Shown: piece by piece, positions 9,234 through 16,800 of the stretch
How the letters are laid out: every line of letters starts with the position of its first letter
Numbering within the stretch: the stretch's first letter is position 1
Assembly: GCA_913051755.1 (NCBI GenBank)
Contig: CAJXBR010000002.1
Coordinates: 1 to 63,365, forward strand
Source of the DNA: an uncultured Flavobacteriaceae bacterium
GTDB taxonomy: Bacteria > Bacteroidota > Bacteroidia > Flavobacteriales > Flavobacteriaceae
DNA length: 63,365 nucleotides
Direction of reading: 5' to 3'
Made by a program: the position numbers and the translations under genes
The notes under the pieces: model-generated
The model's database searches: none
What the model was told of the DNA's origin: nothing
Seen by the model: the letters and a program-made list of their open reading frames with translations, nothing else

Positions 9234-9423
9234 AAAATGGTTTTGGTACGCAGTAATTGGGCTAGCACTTGTGGGTGCTGGCATCAGTGTGGTTGGAGAG
9301 GCGATTATTGCAAAGTCAAATGATGAGGCATGGTTTTTGTTTGGTACGTTTGGGCTTATTCTTGTAAATTTGGGCTTATGTTTTTTTGGCACAGCAGTCG
9401 GACTACGCTATGGAAATCATTAG
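9214..9423 (+). CDS. small two-helix membrane protein (69 aa)
   Basis: A short protein of unknown function with a basic N-terminus (KKNLRKKW) and two hydrophobic segments, about residues 10-30 and 41-64. No in-frame ATG gives a sensible start except one 69 bases upstream, deep inside the cytochrome c synthase gene, so I chose the TTG at 9214, which overlaps that gene by 20 bases. Its own 3' end overlaps the next secreted protein by 46 bases. The dense overlap suggests one operon with the cytochrome synthase, but nothing in the sequence shows its role. Confidence 0.6.
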   Translation: MKKNLRKKWFWYAVIGLALVGAGISVVGEAIIAKSNDEAWFLFGTFGLILVNLGLCFFGTAVGLRYGNH

Positions 9424-10019
9424 TAATTGGTACTCTTTTTGCTAGTTCATTAGGTGTATTTGGACAAGAGAATCAGGGAGAAATCCCTATTTTTCCTTCA
9501 CCCAACAAACCTGTTTTGGGGATCATGTCCAACCAAAATTCAGTTAATGATTTTTCCTTTCTCAATAAAAAAGATGATCCCAATAAATCTCTTTTTGCCA
9601 AAGAACAATATTTGGACGCTTCTGCACCTTATCTCAAACGATTGCGCAAACGTGAGGAAGATAATGCCAACATGGGGTATCTTGGAGATACTTATTTGGG
9701 GGATGTTAACACGACTTCAAAAAAAGCAATAATCGTTTGTCGTGATTTTGAATACGAAGATGGTGATCGCGTTCAAATTTTGCTCAACGATGAAATTTTA
9801 TTGCAGGACTTATTCCTCAAAAATCAATACTTCATCATGACGATTGACTTAAAACCAGGGTTTAACAAATTTGACTTCAGAGCATTAAATCAAGGCTCAT
9901 CTGGTCCCAACACAGCTGAACTCAGAGTTTTTGATGAAGACCAAAAGCTATTGTCCTCCAACCAATGGAACTTATCAACTGGAGCGACAGCAACATTTAT
10001 TGTCGTTAAAGAAATGTAG
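9378..10019 (+). CDS. secreted protein of unknown function
   Basis: A 213-residue protein that I do not recognise. Starting at ATG 9378 it has a normal signal peptide: a basic residue before a hydrophobic core, and a likely cut after GVFG. An ATG at 9330 is also in frame but gives a long, poor n-region. The mature part is mostly beta-prone with no cysteine motif beyond one Cys near residue 120, and its last third resembles a generic beta-sandwich. It follows the cytochrome c synthase and the small membrane protein with overlapping ends, so it probably belongs to the same transcription unit. Location is likely periplasm or cell surface. Confidence 0.65.
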   Translation: MFFWHSSRTTLWKSLVIGTLFASSLGVFGQENQGEIPIFPSPNKPVLGIMSNQNSVNDFSFLNKKDDPNKSLFAKEQYLDASAPYLKRLRKREEDNANMGYLGDTYLGDVNTTSKKAIIVCRDFEYEDGDRVQILLNDEILLQDLFLKNQYFIMTIDLKPGFNKFDFRALNQGSSGPNTAELRVFDEDQKLLSSNQWNLSTGATATFIVVKEM

Positions 10020-10027
10020 CTTATTTA

Positions 10028-10076
10028 TTCAATACCTTATATCTCTGTTGTGTATTGAATTCGTTTCTTAAGAAAC
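10028..10076. repeat. inverted repeats after the secreted-protein gene
   Basis: Two symmetric elements lie just after the gene ending at 10019: an 8-bp arm pair (TTCAATAC at 10028-10035 and GTATTGAA at 10052-10059), and a perfect 14-bp palindrome GTTTCTTAAGAAAC at 10063-10076. The first could be a weak terminator, although no long U-run follows. The second could be a protein-binding site. The remaining 10077-10301 holds only a chance-looking 66-codon ORF and nothing I can support. Confidence 0.35.
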
Positions 10077-10301
10077 TATTTCATCTTCAAGATTTCAACA
10101 GAGTGTACTTTAACCAACTCGTTTTTATTTTTAAATGTTTCCGTGTGAACGATGATCCATGGTGTGCCTGTTTTGGTTGTCTTCCTACTTCCTTTGTTGT
10201 GTCTCAAAAGTTAATCGTCAACACTTGCAGTATGTCCAGTGTAATAACAATCTAAAGATTTTGAGTATAGGATATAGACAGTAAACATAATAAGGGGCTA
10301 G

Positions 10302-10375
10302 TGATCGCGATAGGATTCGAACCTATGACCGTCTGCTTAGAAGGCAGATGCTCTATCCAGCTGAGCTACGCGACC
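10302..10375 (-). tRNA. tRNA-Arg (anticodon TCT)
   Basis: The reverse strand folds as a full cloverleaf. The acceptor GGTCGCG pairs with CGCGATC (one G-T wobble); the D-arm contains AGCTCAGCTGGATAGAGC; the anticodon stem TCTGC/GCAGA encloses loop CTTCTAA with anticodon TCT; the T-arm carries GGTTCGAATCC; and the discriminator is A. CCA is not encoded. It reads AGA codons and is probably co-transcribed with the tRNA-Ser gene upstream on the same strand. Confidence 0.97.
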
Positions 10376-10382
10376 AGAAAAT

Positions 10383-10411
10383 ACCCTTGCAAATCAGCAA
10401 CTAACAAGGGT
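10383..10411 (-). other. hairpin between the two tRNA genes
   Basis: ACCCTTG (10383-10389) and CAAGGGT (10405-10411) form a perfect 7-bp stem with a 15-nt loop, exactly filling the spacer between tRNA-Ser and tRNA-Arg. On the minus strand it is followed by ATTTTC. It could be a partial terminator or a processing signal for the dicistronic tRNA transcript. Confidence 0.5.
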
Positions 10412-10416
10412 CTTAG

Positions 10417-10500
10417 CGGAGAGACTGGGATTCGAACCCAGGCAACACTTTCGCGTTGACAGATTAGCAATCTGCTCCATTACCACTCTGGCACCTCTCC
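10417..10500 (-). tRNA. tRNA-Ser (anticodon GCT)
   Basis: The reverse strand gives a class II tRNA. The acceptor GGAGAGG pairs with TCTCTCC (terminal G-T wobble); the anticodon loop TTGCTAA has anticodon GCT; a long variable arm contains CAACGCGAAAGTGTTG; the T-arm has GGGTTCGAATCCC; and the discriminator is G, as serine tRNAs require. It reads AGC/AGU codons. It lies upstream of tRNA-Arg in a two-gene unit with its own promoter. Confidence 0.97.
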
Positions 10501-10522
10501 TTAGTCGAAACTAAATCGTTCG

Positions 10523-10557
10523 CAAAAATACATTATCAGCTGAAAATCGACAACAAA
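10523..10557 (-). promoter_or_regulatory. Bacteroidota-type promoter of the tRNA pair
   Basis: On the minus strand, TTTG (10557-10554), overlapping a second TTG (10553-10551), precedes TATTTTTG (10530-10523), matching the -33/-7 consensus TTTG and TAnnTTTG with spacing of 20-23 bases. The predicted start of transcription falls about 15 bases before the mature tRNA-Ser 5' end. Confidence 0.65.
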
Positions 10558-10566
10558 TTTGCCTAC

Positions 10567-10671
10567 TCAATTGCTTCGCTTATCAAAGTCATCATTTTGA
10601 CGCTCATTATATTTTGTGATTGCCAACACAATCAATACAATTCCAACCGCCAAATAAAAGAAAAATACCAT
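10567..10671 (-). CDS. small membrane protein coupled to YbjQ (34 aa)
   Basis: An ATG-to-TGA ORF of 34 residues whose ATG follows the YbjQ stop codon with no intervening base (TAG then ATG). One hydrophobic helix (about residues 2-18, rich in V, I, L and F) is followed by a short charged tail with KYNERQ and DDFDKRS. The single-helix plus charged-tail layout and the exact junction with ybjQ support a real, translationally coupled gene. I cannot name it. It may anchor or partner the YbjQ protein at the membrane. Confidence 0.5.
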   Translation of the reverse strand: MVFFFYLAVGIVLIVLAITKYNERQNDDFDKRSN

Positions 10672-10986
10672 CTATTTTAGTTTGACAGCTGTTCCGTATG
10701 CCAACATTTCGGATGCACCTTGCGCAACAACAGACGTAGTGAATCGAACATTCACTATTGCGTCGGCATCTAGTTTTTTTGCGTCATTGATCATTCGTTC
10801 AAGGGCTTGTTCTCTAGCATCCGCTTGAAGCTTGGTGTATTCTTCGATTTCACCTCCTACGATGTTCTTGAGGCTTGCAAAAATATCTCGCCCTATATTT
10901 CTACTTCTTACTGTGCTTCCTCTAGCAATTCCTAATGTTTCTGTAATTGTGTGATTGGCAACAGTTTCAGTACTTGATAATATCAT
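10672..10986 (-). CDS. YbjQ/UPF0145 family protein
   Basis: A 104-residue protein of the YbjQ family (UPF0145, also labelled heavy-metal-binding domain). Recognisable features are the N-terminal segment ending ETLGIARGSTVRSRNIGRD, the helix LQADAREQALERM, and the strand DADAIVNVRF with a C-terminal AYGTAV. Members form pentameric rings; their biochemical function is not established and the metal-binding label rests on weak evidence. It starts two bases after the upstream permease stop and is followed directly by a tiny membrane-protein ORF, so it is part of the tsaD-led minus-strand operon. Confidence 0.88.
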   Translation of the reverse strand: MILSSTETVANHTITETLGIARGSTVRSRNIGRDIFASLKNIVGGEIEEYTKLQADAREQALERMINDAKKLDADAIVNVRFTTSVVAQGASEMLAYGTAVKLK

Positions 10987-10988
10987 TT

Positions 10989-12068
10989 TTAGATGTCTTT
11001 GGTTAATGCTTTTACAATTTTATTATGCGCATAAAATTCTTTAAAAATCACTTTTAAAGCTGTGTAGGATGGTACAGCAATGATCATTCCCAATGGACCA
11101 AACAAGAGACCCCCGATAAGAATCACAATAAAAATTTCGAGTGGATGTGACTTGACAGATGCAGAAAAAACAAAGGGCTGCGTCAAAAAATTGTCGATCA
11201 ACTGTCCAATTGCAAATCCAATAAATACATAGATGGTCTTGGGAAGCGTTTCAGTTGCAAAACTGGCATCGAGATTACTTGTCATAGTTAAAAAAACCAA
11301 TAAAAATGACCCAATGATTGGTCCTAAAAATGGAATGATATTTAGCAGTGCACAAACCAGTGATATGGTCACTGCATTTGGTATGCCGAATATCAATAAG
11401 ACAATAGTGTAGATGACGAATAAAACAGTAATCTGTATGAGCAATCCGATAAAATATCTCGATAATAAATTTTTGATTGAAAGTATTGACTTTTCAACCC
11501 TTGAAGTGTTTTTATCAGCTACAAAAACCATGACCATTTTCTCTAGTAAACCACTGTCTTTTAAAAAGAAAAACGATATAAAAATGACTGAAAATACGCC
11601 AATTGTAAAACCACTGAGTCCATTAAGGATAGTATTCAAAGTATCTGGCAGAAAACTGTAATCAAACTCAGCCAAGCTTCGATCGACCCAACTTTGTAAG
11701 TCAATCCCATATCCACTTAGATACAGACTGAGTTCGTCAATCAGTTGTGTGGCAGTAGCCTCAAAGGCAGTCACATTGAGAAGGGAAAGGTTTTTTGCTT
11801 GTTCAAAAATCACTGGAAATAACAAACGTACAATCCCAAAAAATGTCATCATCAATATTGCAATTGTTGTGACTGAGGATAATGTGTTACTAAATTTAAT
11901 TTTCTTTAAAAGTAGCGTTATGGGGCGCCCAATTAGTGACACGACTGCTGCGATGATGATGTATAAAACAACCGATTGTATGGAAACAATGACCTCAAAT
12001 AATCCTATCAGAAGGACAATAATGAGAAAGGCTTGGACAATCGCTTTAGTCAGTTCTTTTGGATTCAT
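10989..12068 (-). CDS. AI-2E family transporter (PerM-like permease)
   Basis: A 359-residue polytopic inner-membrane protein with the architecture of the AI-2E/PerM family: two N-terminal helices, a helix-turn pair, a soluble region of about 100 residues (LTIDELSLYLSG-like stretch), then five to six helices including NIIPFLGPIIGS and the C-terminal GGLLFGPLGMIIAVP. Family members include TqsA (autoinducer-2 export) and proteins linked to Na+/H+ exchange or unknown cargo, so the substrate cannot be told here. It lies 18 bases after rsmE and 2 bases before ybjQ, in one minus-strand operon. Confidence 0.9.
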   Translation of the reverse strand: MNPKELTKAIVQAFLIIVLLIGLFEVIVSIQSVVLYIIIAAVVSLIGRPITLLLKKIKFSNTLSSVTTIAILMMTFFGIVRLLFPVIFEQAKNLSLLNVTAFEATATQLIDELSLYLSGYGIDLQSWVDRSLAEFDYSFLPDTLNTILNGLSGFTIGVFSVIFISFFFLKDSGLLEKMVMVFVADKNTSRVEKSILSIKNLLSRYFIGLLIQITVLFVIYTIVLLIFGIPNAVTISLVCALLNIIPFLGPIIGSFLLVFLTMTSNLDASFATETLPKTIYVFIGFAIGQLIDNFLTQPFVFSASVKSHPLEIFIVILIGGLLFGPLGMIIAVPSYTALKVIFKEFYAHNKIVKALTKDI

Positions 12069-12086
12069 AGCCTAAAGATAAGTTTT

Positions 12087-12788
12087 TTACATATATAATT
12101 GTGAAACACTATGACAGGCGATAATTCCTGCAGTTTCGGTACGCAATCGTTTTGTTCCGAGTGTGATGGCAGTGACATTGGCATCAGCTGCAGCTTTGAT
12201 TTCTTCTGTACTAAAATCGCCTTCTGGACCTATAAAAATGGATATCGATTGATGCGCTAGCAATTGACTGTCTAATGTCATTTTTTTTGTGTCTTGACAA
12301 TGTGCGATCAATGCTTTGCCCTCCAATTGTTTCAATGCAGTGAAAAAGTCGCTAGAGGGATGAATGACTGGTAGATAAGCTCCCAAAGACTGTTTCATGG
12401 CAGCAATAGCGATTTTATGTAAGCGTTCTTGCTTCACAACTTTTCGTTCGCTTCGCTGACAAATGATAGGAGTGATGGCATGAACGCCAATTTCGGTAGC
12501 TTTCTCAACAAACCATTCCATACGATCATTGCGTTTGGTGGGTGCGATGAATAAGTGTAAGTGATAAGGATCTGAAGCGATCTTTTCGCATTGATTGACA
12601 ACTGCTATACATTGTTTGTCGTGGAATGATGTCAATGTTGCCTCGAATCTATACCCAACACCATTGACAACTGTAATTACATCTCCAATTTTTTTTCTTA
12701 CAACTTTGGATAAGTGCTTGCTTTCAATTTTATCGAAATGAAATTCTTTATCTTCTTTTGTTAATGTGGGAATATAAAACTGTTGCAT
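12087..12788 (-). CDS. rsmE: 16S rRNA m3U1498 methyltransferase RsmE
   Basis: A 233-residue SPOUT methyltransferase that uses S-adenosylmethionine to methylate N3 of U1498 in 16S rRNA. An N-terminal PUA-like part (residues 1-70; FHFDKIESKHLSKVVRKKIGD) precedes the knotted catalytic domain. SAM-binding segments are visible as IFIGPEGDFSTEEI and the final LGTKRLRTETAGI, the family hallmark. Its ATG shares a base with the tsaD stop (TAATG), so the two are translationally coupled. Length and motifs are normal. Confidence 0.95.
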   Translation of the reverse strand: MQQFYIPTLTKEDKEFHFDKIESKHLSKVVRKKIGDVITVVNGVGYRFEATLTSFHDKQCIAVVNQCEKIASDPYHLHLFIAPTKRNDRMEWFVEKATEIGVHAITPIICQRSERKVVKQERLHKIAIAAMKQSLGAYLPVIHPSSDFFTALKQLEGKALIAHCQDTKKMTLDSQLLAHQSISIFIGPEGDFSTEEIKAAADANVTAITLGTKRLRTETAGIIACHSVSQLYM

Positions 12789-13780
12789 TACAATGACATT
12801 CTAGATTGCGCTTGACGATCCAATGCGCCAAATATATTTTTTTGATATTTGAAGTAACCAGCAACTGCAATCATTGCTGCGTTATCTGTTGTGAAGGCCA
12901 AAGGTGGGATAAATACATTCCAATCCATTTTTTTTGACAATGCCTGTCGAAGTCCAGTGTTTGCTGAAACACCTCCACCAATGACAACCACTTTAACCCC
13001 TGTTTTGATGACTGCTTTTTCAAGTTTTTCCATCAAAATATTGACAAGCGTGTGCTGTACCGATGCACACAAATCATCTAAGTGATTTTGAATATAATGC
13101 TCATCCAGTTGCTGTTGTTTTCTCAAATGATATAAAACACTGGTTTTAAATCCACTAAAACTAAAATTCAGGTCTGAAACCTTTGGTAATGGAAATGGAA
13201 TATTTGCTTTTCCATTTTGTGCATATTTATCGATAAAAGGCCCAGCAGGATAGGGTAGTCCGATCATTTTACCAACCTTATCAAAGGCCTCACCTACAGC
13301 ATCATCTAGTGTCTGTCCAATCAATTCCATTTGGTTTGGACTGCTGACCAAAACCAACTGTGTGTGACCGCCCGAAACAGTAAGTCCTAAGAATGGAAAT
13401 GAGGGATTTGGAATGGATTTTTCAAAGTGAACAAGCAAATGAGCTTGCATATGATTGACTTCGATCAATGGTACATCCAATGAGAGTGCAAATGATTTGG
13501 CAAAAGAATTTCCAACCAACAGCGAGCCAATAAGTCCTGGACCCAAAGTGTATGCTACTGCATTTACCTCTTTTTTGTCGATATTTGCTGTACGAAGTGC
13601 TTGGTCGACTACTGGAATGATATTTTGCAGGTGGGCACGAGCAGCCAACTCGGGGACAACACCCCCGTATTGTTTGTGAACTTTTTGACTGGAAATAATA
13701 TTCGATTGAATATGCCCGTCAACGAGTACAGCAGCTGCAGTATCGTCGCATGATGATTCTATTCCGAGTATGACAGGCAT
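12788..13780 (-). CDS. tsaD: tRNA N6-threonylcarbamoyladenosine transferase subunit TsaD
   Basis: The catalytic subunit that transfers threonylcarbamoyl from TC-AMP to A37 of ANN-decoding tRNAs, together with TsaB and TsaE (not in this window). It begins GIESSCDDT and carries the iron-binding motif HMQAH (H110, H114), the SGGHTQL loop and GGVSAN. The frame is open to 13843, but the ATG at 13780 was chosen because it gives the standard N-terminus and because a -7 box lies just upstream at 13798-13805. With that start the protein is 330 residues, the usual length. It heads the operon with rsmE. Confidence 0.96.
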   Translation of the reverse strand: MPVILGIESSCDDTAAAVLVDGHIQSNIISSQKVHKQYGGVVPELAARAHLQNIIPVVDQALRTANIDKKEVNAVAYTLGPGLIGSLLVGNSFAKSFALSLDVPLIEVNHMQAHLLVHFEKSIPNPSFPFLGLTVSGGHTQLVLVSSPNQMELIGQTLDDAVGEAFDKVGKMIGLPYPAGPFIDKYAQNGKANIPFPLPKVSDLNFSFSGFKTSVLYHLRKQQQLDEHYIQNHLDDLCASVQHTLVNILMEKLEKAVIKTGVKVVVIGGGVSANTGLRQALSKKMDWNVFIPPLAFTTDNAAMIAVAGYFKYQKNIFGALDRQAQSRMSL

Positions 13781-13797
13781 GATTCTTGTTTGATGCA

Positions 13798-13805
13798 CAA
13801 AGTTA
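13798..13805 (-). promoter_or_regulatory. -7 promoter element of the tsaD operon
   Basis: On the minus strand, TAACTTTG matches TAnnTTTG exactly; a TTTG lies 16 bases further upstream, slightly close for a -33 box. It sits 17 bases before the TsaD ATG at 13780 and overlaps the 5' region of the divergent TamB gene, so the two promoters are packed into a very short gap. Confidence 0.5.
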
Positions 13806-13815
13806 ACACATTGGT

Positions 13816-16800
13816 TTGACCCAAAAACACTGGCGTACCGCAAAAAAAATTACAGTCACGAGTATTGGTCTTACCTTACTCACAATTATCTTATTTTTTT
13901 CTCCAATTGGGCAATCTGCCTTGAACTCATGGATCAAGAACAAACTCATCAATGATTTTGATGTTGACCTCTCGATTAATTCATTTTTTATGAATCCTGT
14001 TGGCATGAGCTTATTTGAAGACTTGCTCATCAAAGATCATAAAAATGATACTTTGATTTTTGTGAATCACCTTGAAATTGAGTCTCGTCACTTTGGTGGT
14101 TTGATCAATAATGACATCTATTTGGGCGAAGTTACTATAGATTCTTTTTTGCTGAATCATGTTACATATAGAAATGAAAACCTATCCAACTTAGATGTTT
14201 TTTTAGAAAAATTTAATTTCTCAAAAGGAGCGAAGTTCAGTGCAAGTCAAGTCAAACTCAAAGAAAGCAAGCTTCAATTCCTTGACGAAAATGATATCGA
14301 TTCTACTTATCAAATCATTTCCAATCTCAATGCGAATCTCATCGACATTTCTTCCAAAAGCGATGATTTTTCAGCAGCGATTGAAGAAATGAGCCTATTT
14401 GTTGAGGATTATGCTTTGGATATTATTCATTCTAATGCTTCTTTTTCTGTGGCATCTGGAGTAGCCAGACTTGAAAAATTAAATGTGAACACTCCAAACT
14501 CACATCTCATCGTTGATCTTTCAATGCGCTTTCCAGCAGGTGTATCACAAGATTCATTCAATGATATTTTTATTGATGCTCATGTAAAAGAGTCTTACAT
14601 CGGGATGGAGGATATGCGTTCTTTTGTTCCTAACGTCTCAGCATCGGATAGCTTTGCTTTAGATGAACTTATTTTTTCTGGAACACCTAACAAATTTTCA
14701 TTAGATTCTATTCGACTTTCTCTTTCAGATAGTAATTTTTCGGGTTCATTTTCTTTAAACAATATGAAAAAAACCTCAAATTTAGTCATTGATGAACTGA
14801 TTATTAATCCAAAAGACATCCTAGCATTTGTGCCGAGTTTAGAGCAGTCACAAGTAGATTTTCTACAACATTTGGGAACCTCAAAAATGACTGGAGAGAT
14901 GACACGCCGCTCCTCCAATCATAGGATTGATATGGCGCTATACACCTCATTTGGTCTGTTGGATGTTGACGTTGATTTTTTGAGAGAAGATTCTCAATTG
15001 CTTCCACTCTACGATGGAAAGATTCGAGGAAATCAATTTGATATGGGAGGTTTACTAAAGCAAAACACTTTAGGTGTTAGTGATTTTTCATTTGTTGTAA
15101 AAGGAAGGGGTCTTCAACTCAATCAGCTTGACACAGAACTGAGTGGACATTTTTCCTCCTTTTCATATCATGACATTATACTAGATTCTATTTCAGTAAA
15201 CCTCGATGCAAAAAACAACCAAATTATTGGCTTAGTTGATATTAATGACAGTGAAGTAAAAATGCAGATGGAGGGTGAGTTTAATGCAAATGACTCCATT
15301 CAGAAATTGTCAGCATTTTTTGAGGTGAATCAACTAAAACTAAAAAGTATTTTTCCTTCTACTTTTAAAAAGAAAAGAGATTTTTCTGGAAACTTTGAAA
15401 TTGTAAGTCTTGGAAATCAAGTAGATGAATTAATTGGAGATATCAGGGCAAATTCTGTGCAAATCAGTGTCGATGATCAGCTATACGCTTTTGAAGATTT
15501 TACAATTCAGTCGAGAGTCAACAAAGATTTACGCTTTTTTAATTTCCAATCTGCTGATTTTATAAATGGGTTGATTTATGGCAGATTTGAATTGTTGGAT
15601 ATAGAAAAAATGCTTCGTAACTCTTTTGGAAGCTACTTTTCCAATTATCAGTCAATTGAAATGGATAAATCCTCTTTTATGAATTTTAACATCAACATAA
15701 AAGAGAAGTTTTCTGGCGCTATTCTAGAACAAATTACAATCCCTGATGATTCTTTCTGTCGTGGCAAGCTCAGTGCTAATCCGAATGATACATTTTTTCA
15801 GATTGATATTCCAAATATTCTTTATGAGAACAACAGCTTTTCAGAGGTTCTTTTAACAATGGACAATGGGAATCCTTTTTACAAAACCAGCCTGCAAATT
15901 GAGCAGGTCAATGGAGGCGATTTTAACTTGGATCAGTTCTGGTTAATCAATTCAGTATTTGATGACAAATTGTACTTTAGAGCAGAATTTGAAAATAATT
16001 CATTAAGTAGCGATTTGAATTTTTATGCTACACTCAATGAAAAACAGGAATTAGAGTTTGGCATCCAGCCATCAACAATTGCTTTTCATTCGAAGCAATG
16101 GAAGATCAATCACTTCGACAACAGAACGAGTAAAATACTGCTAGCAAAAAAGGGTTTTGAGATTGGTTCTACTGTTTTTTCAAATAATGAATCAGCGCTT
16201 CACTTTTCATTTTATCAACAGGCATCGAAACGATTAAATATACTTTTTGCAAACATAAATCTCTCTGACTTTATTTTACCAAAACCAAAGAGAAATATCA
16301 GTGGAATAACCAACGGCACCCTGGACATTACTATTGATAACGATCAATTTGGAGGCGAGGCAGATGTGAAAATTGACTCTATGATATTCAACAACGTAAT
16401 GTTGGGAGATGCACTTGTTTCGCTGAGCTCTACTGAGGATCAAGACGCATATCAATTGTCGTTCAACACTATCGAAAATGGTTTTATGACTAGCTCTGTA
16501 GGGGGTCTGATTTCATCTGAAAATGAGAATAACCTCAACCTGAATGCCACTTTTCAGTCTTTTCCAGCAGCTATCCTTGATCAGTTGATTGGAAATGCTA
16601 TGACAGATGTACAGGGACAGATTGACGGCTCTGTCTCCATCGATGGCAAATGGAGTCAGCCAATGTTGCAAGGGGAGTTGTTTTTGGATGGGTTTCAATT
16701 TTCTGTTCCTTACTTAAATGTAGGATATGGCTTAGTAGATGGGTCGAGCGTAATGGTAAGTCCAACATCTTTTGCGTTTGAGCCAACGACTTTGATCGAT

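Noticed and set aside
10055..10255. A 66-codon ORF in the gap before the tRNA genes
   Set aside because: It has no signal, no membrane helix, a disordered composition with scattered Cys, and no neighbour overlap; it looks like chance in a non-coding stretch.
12788..13843. Longer TsaD starting at 13843
   Set aside because: The extra 21 residues lie upstream of a strong -7 box at 13798-13805 and are absent from the family N-terminus.
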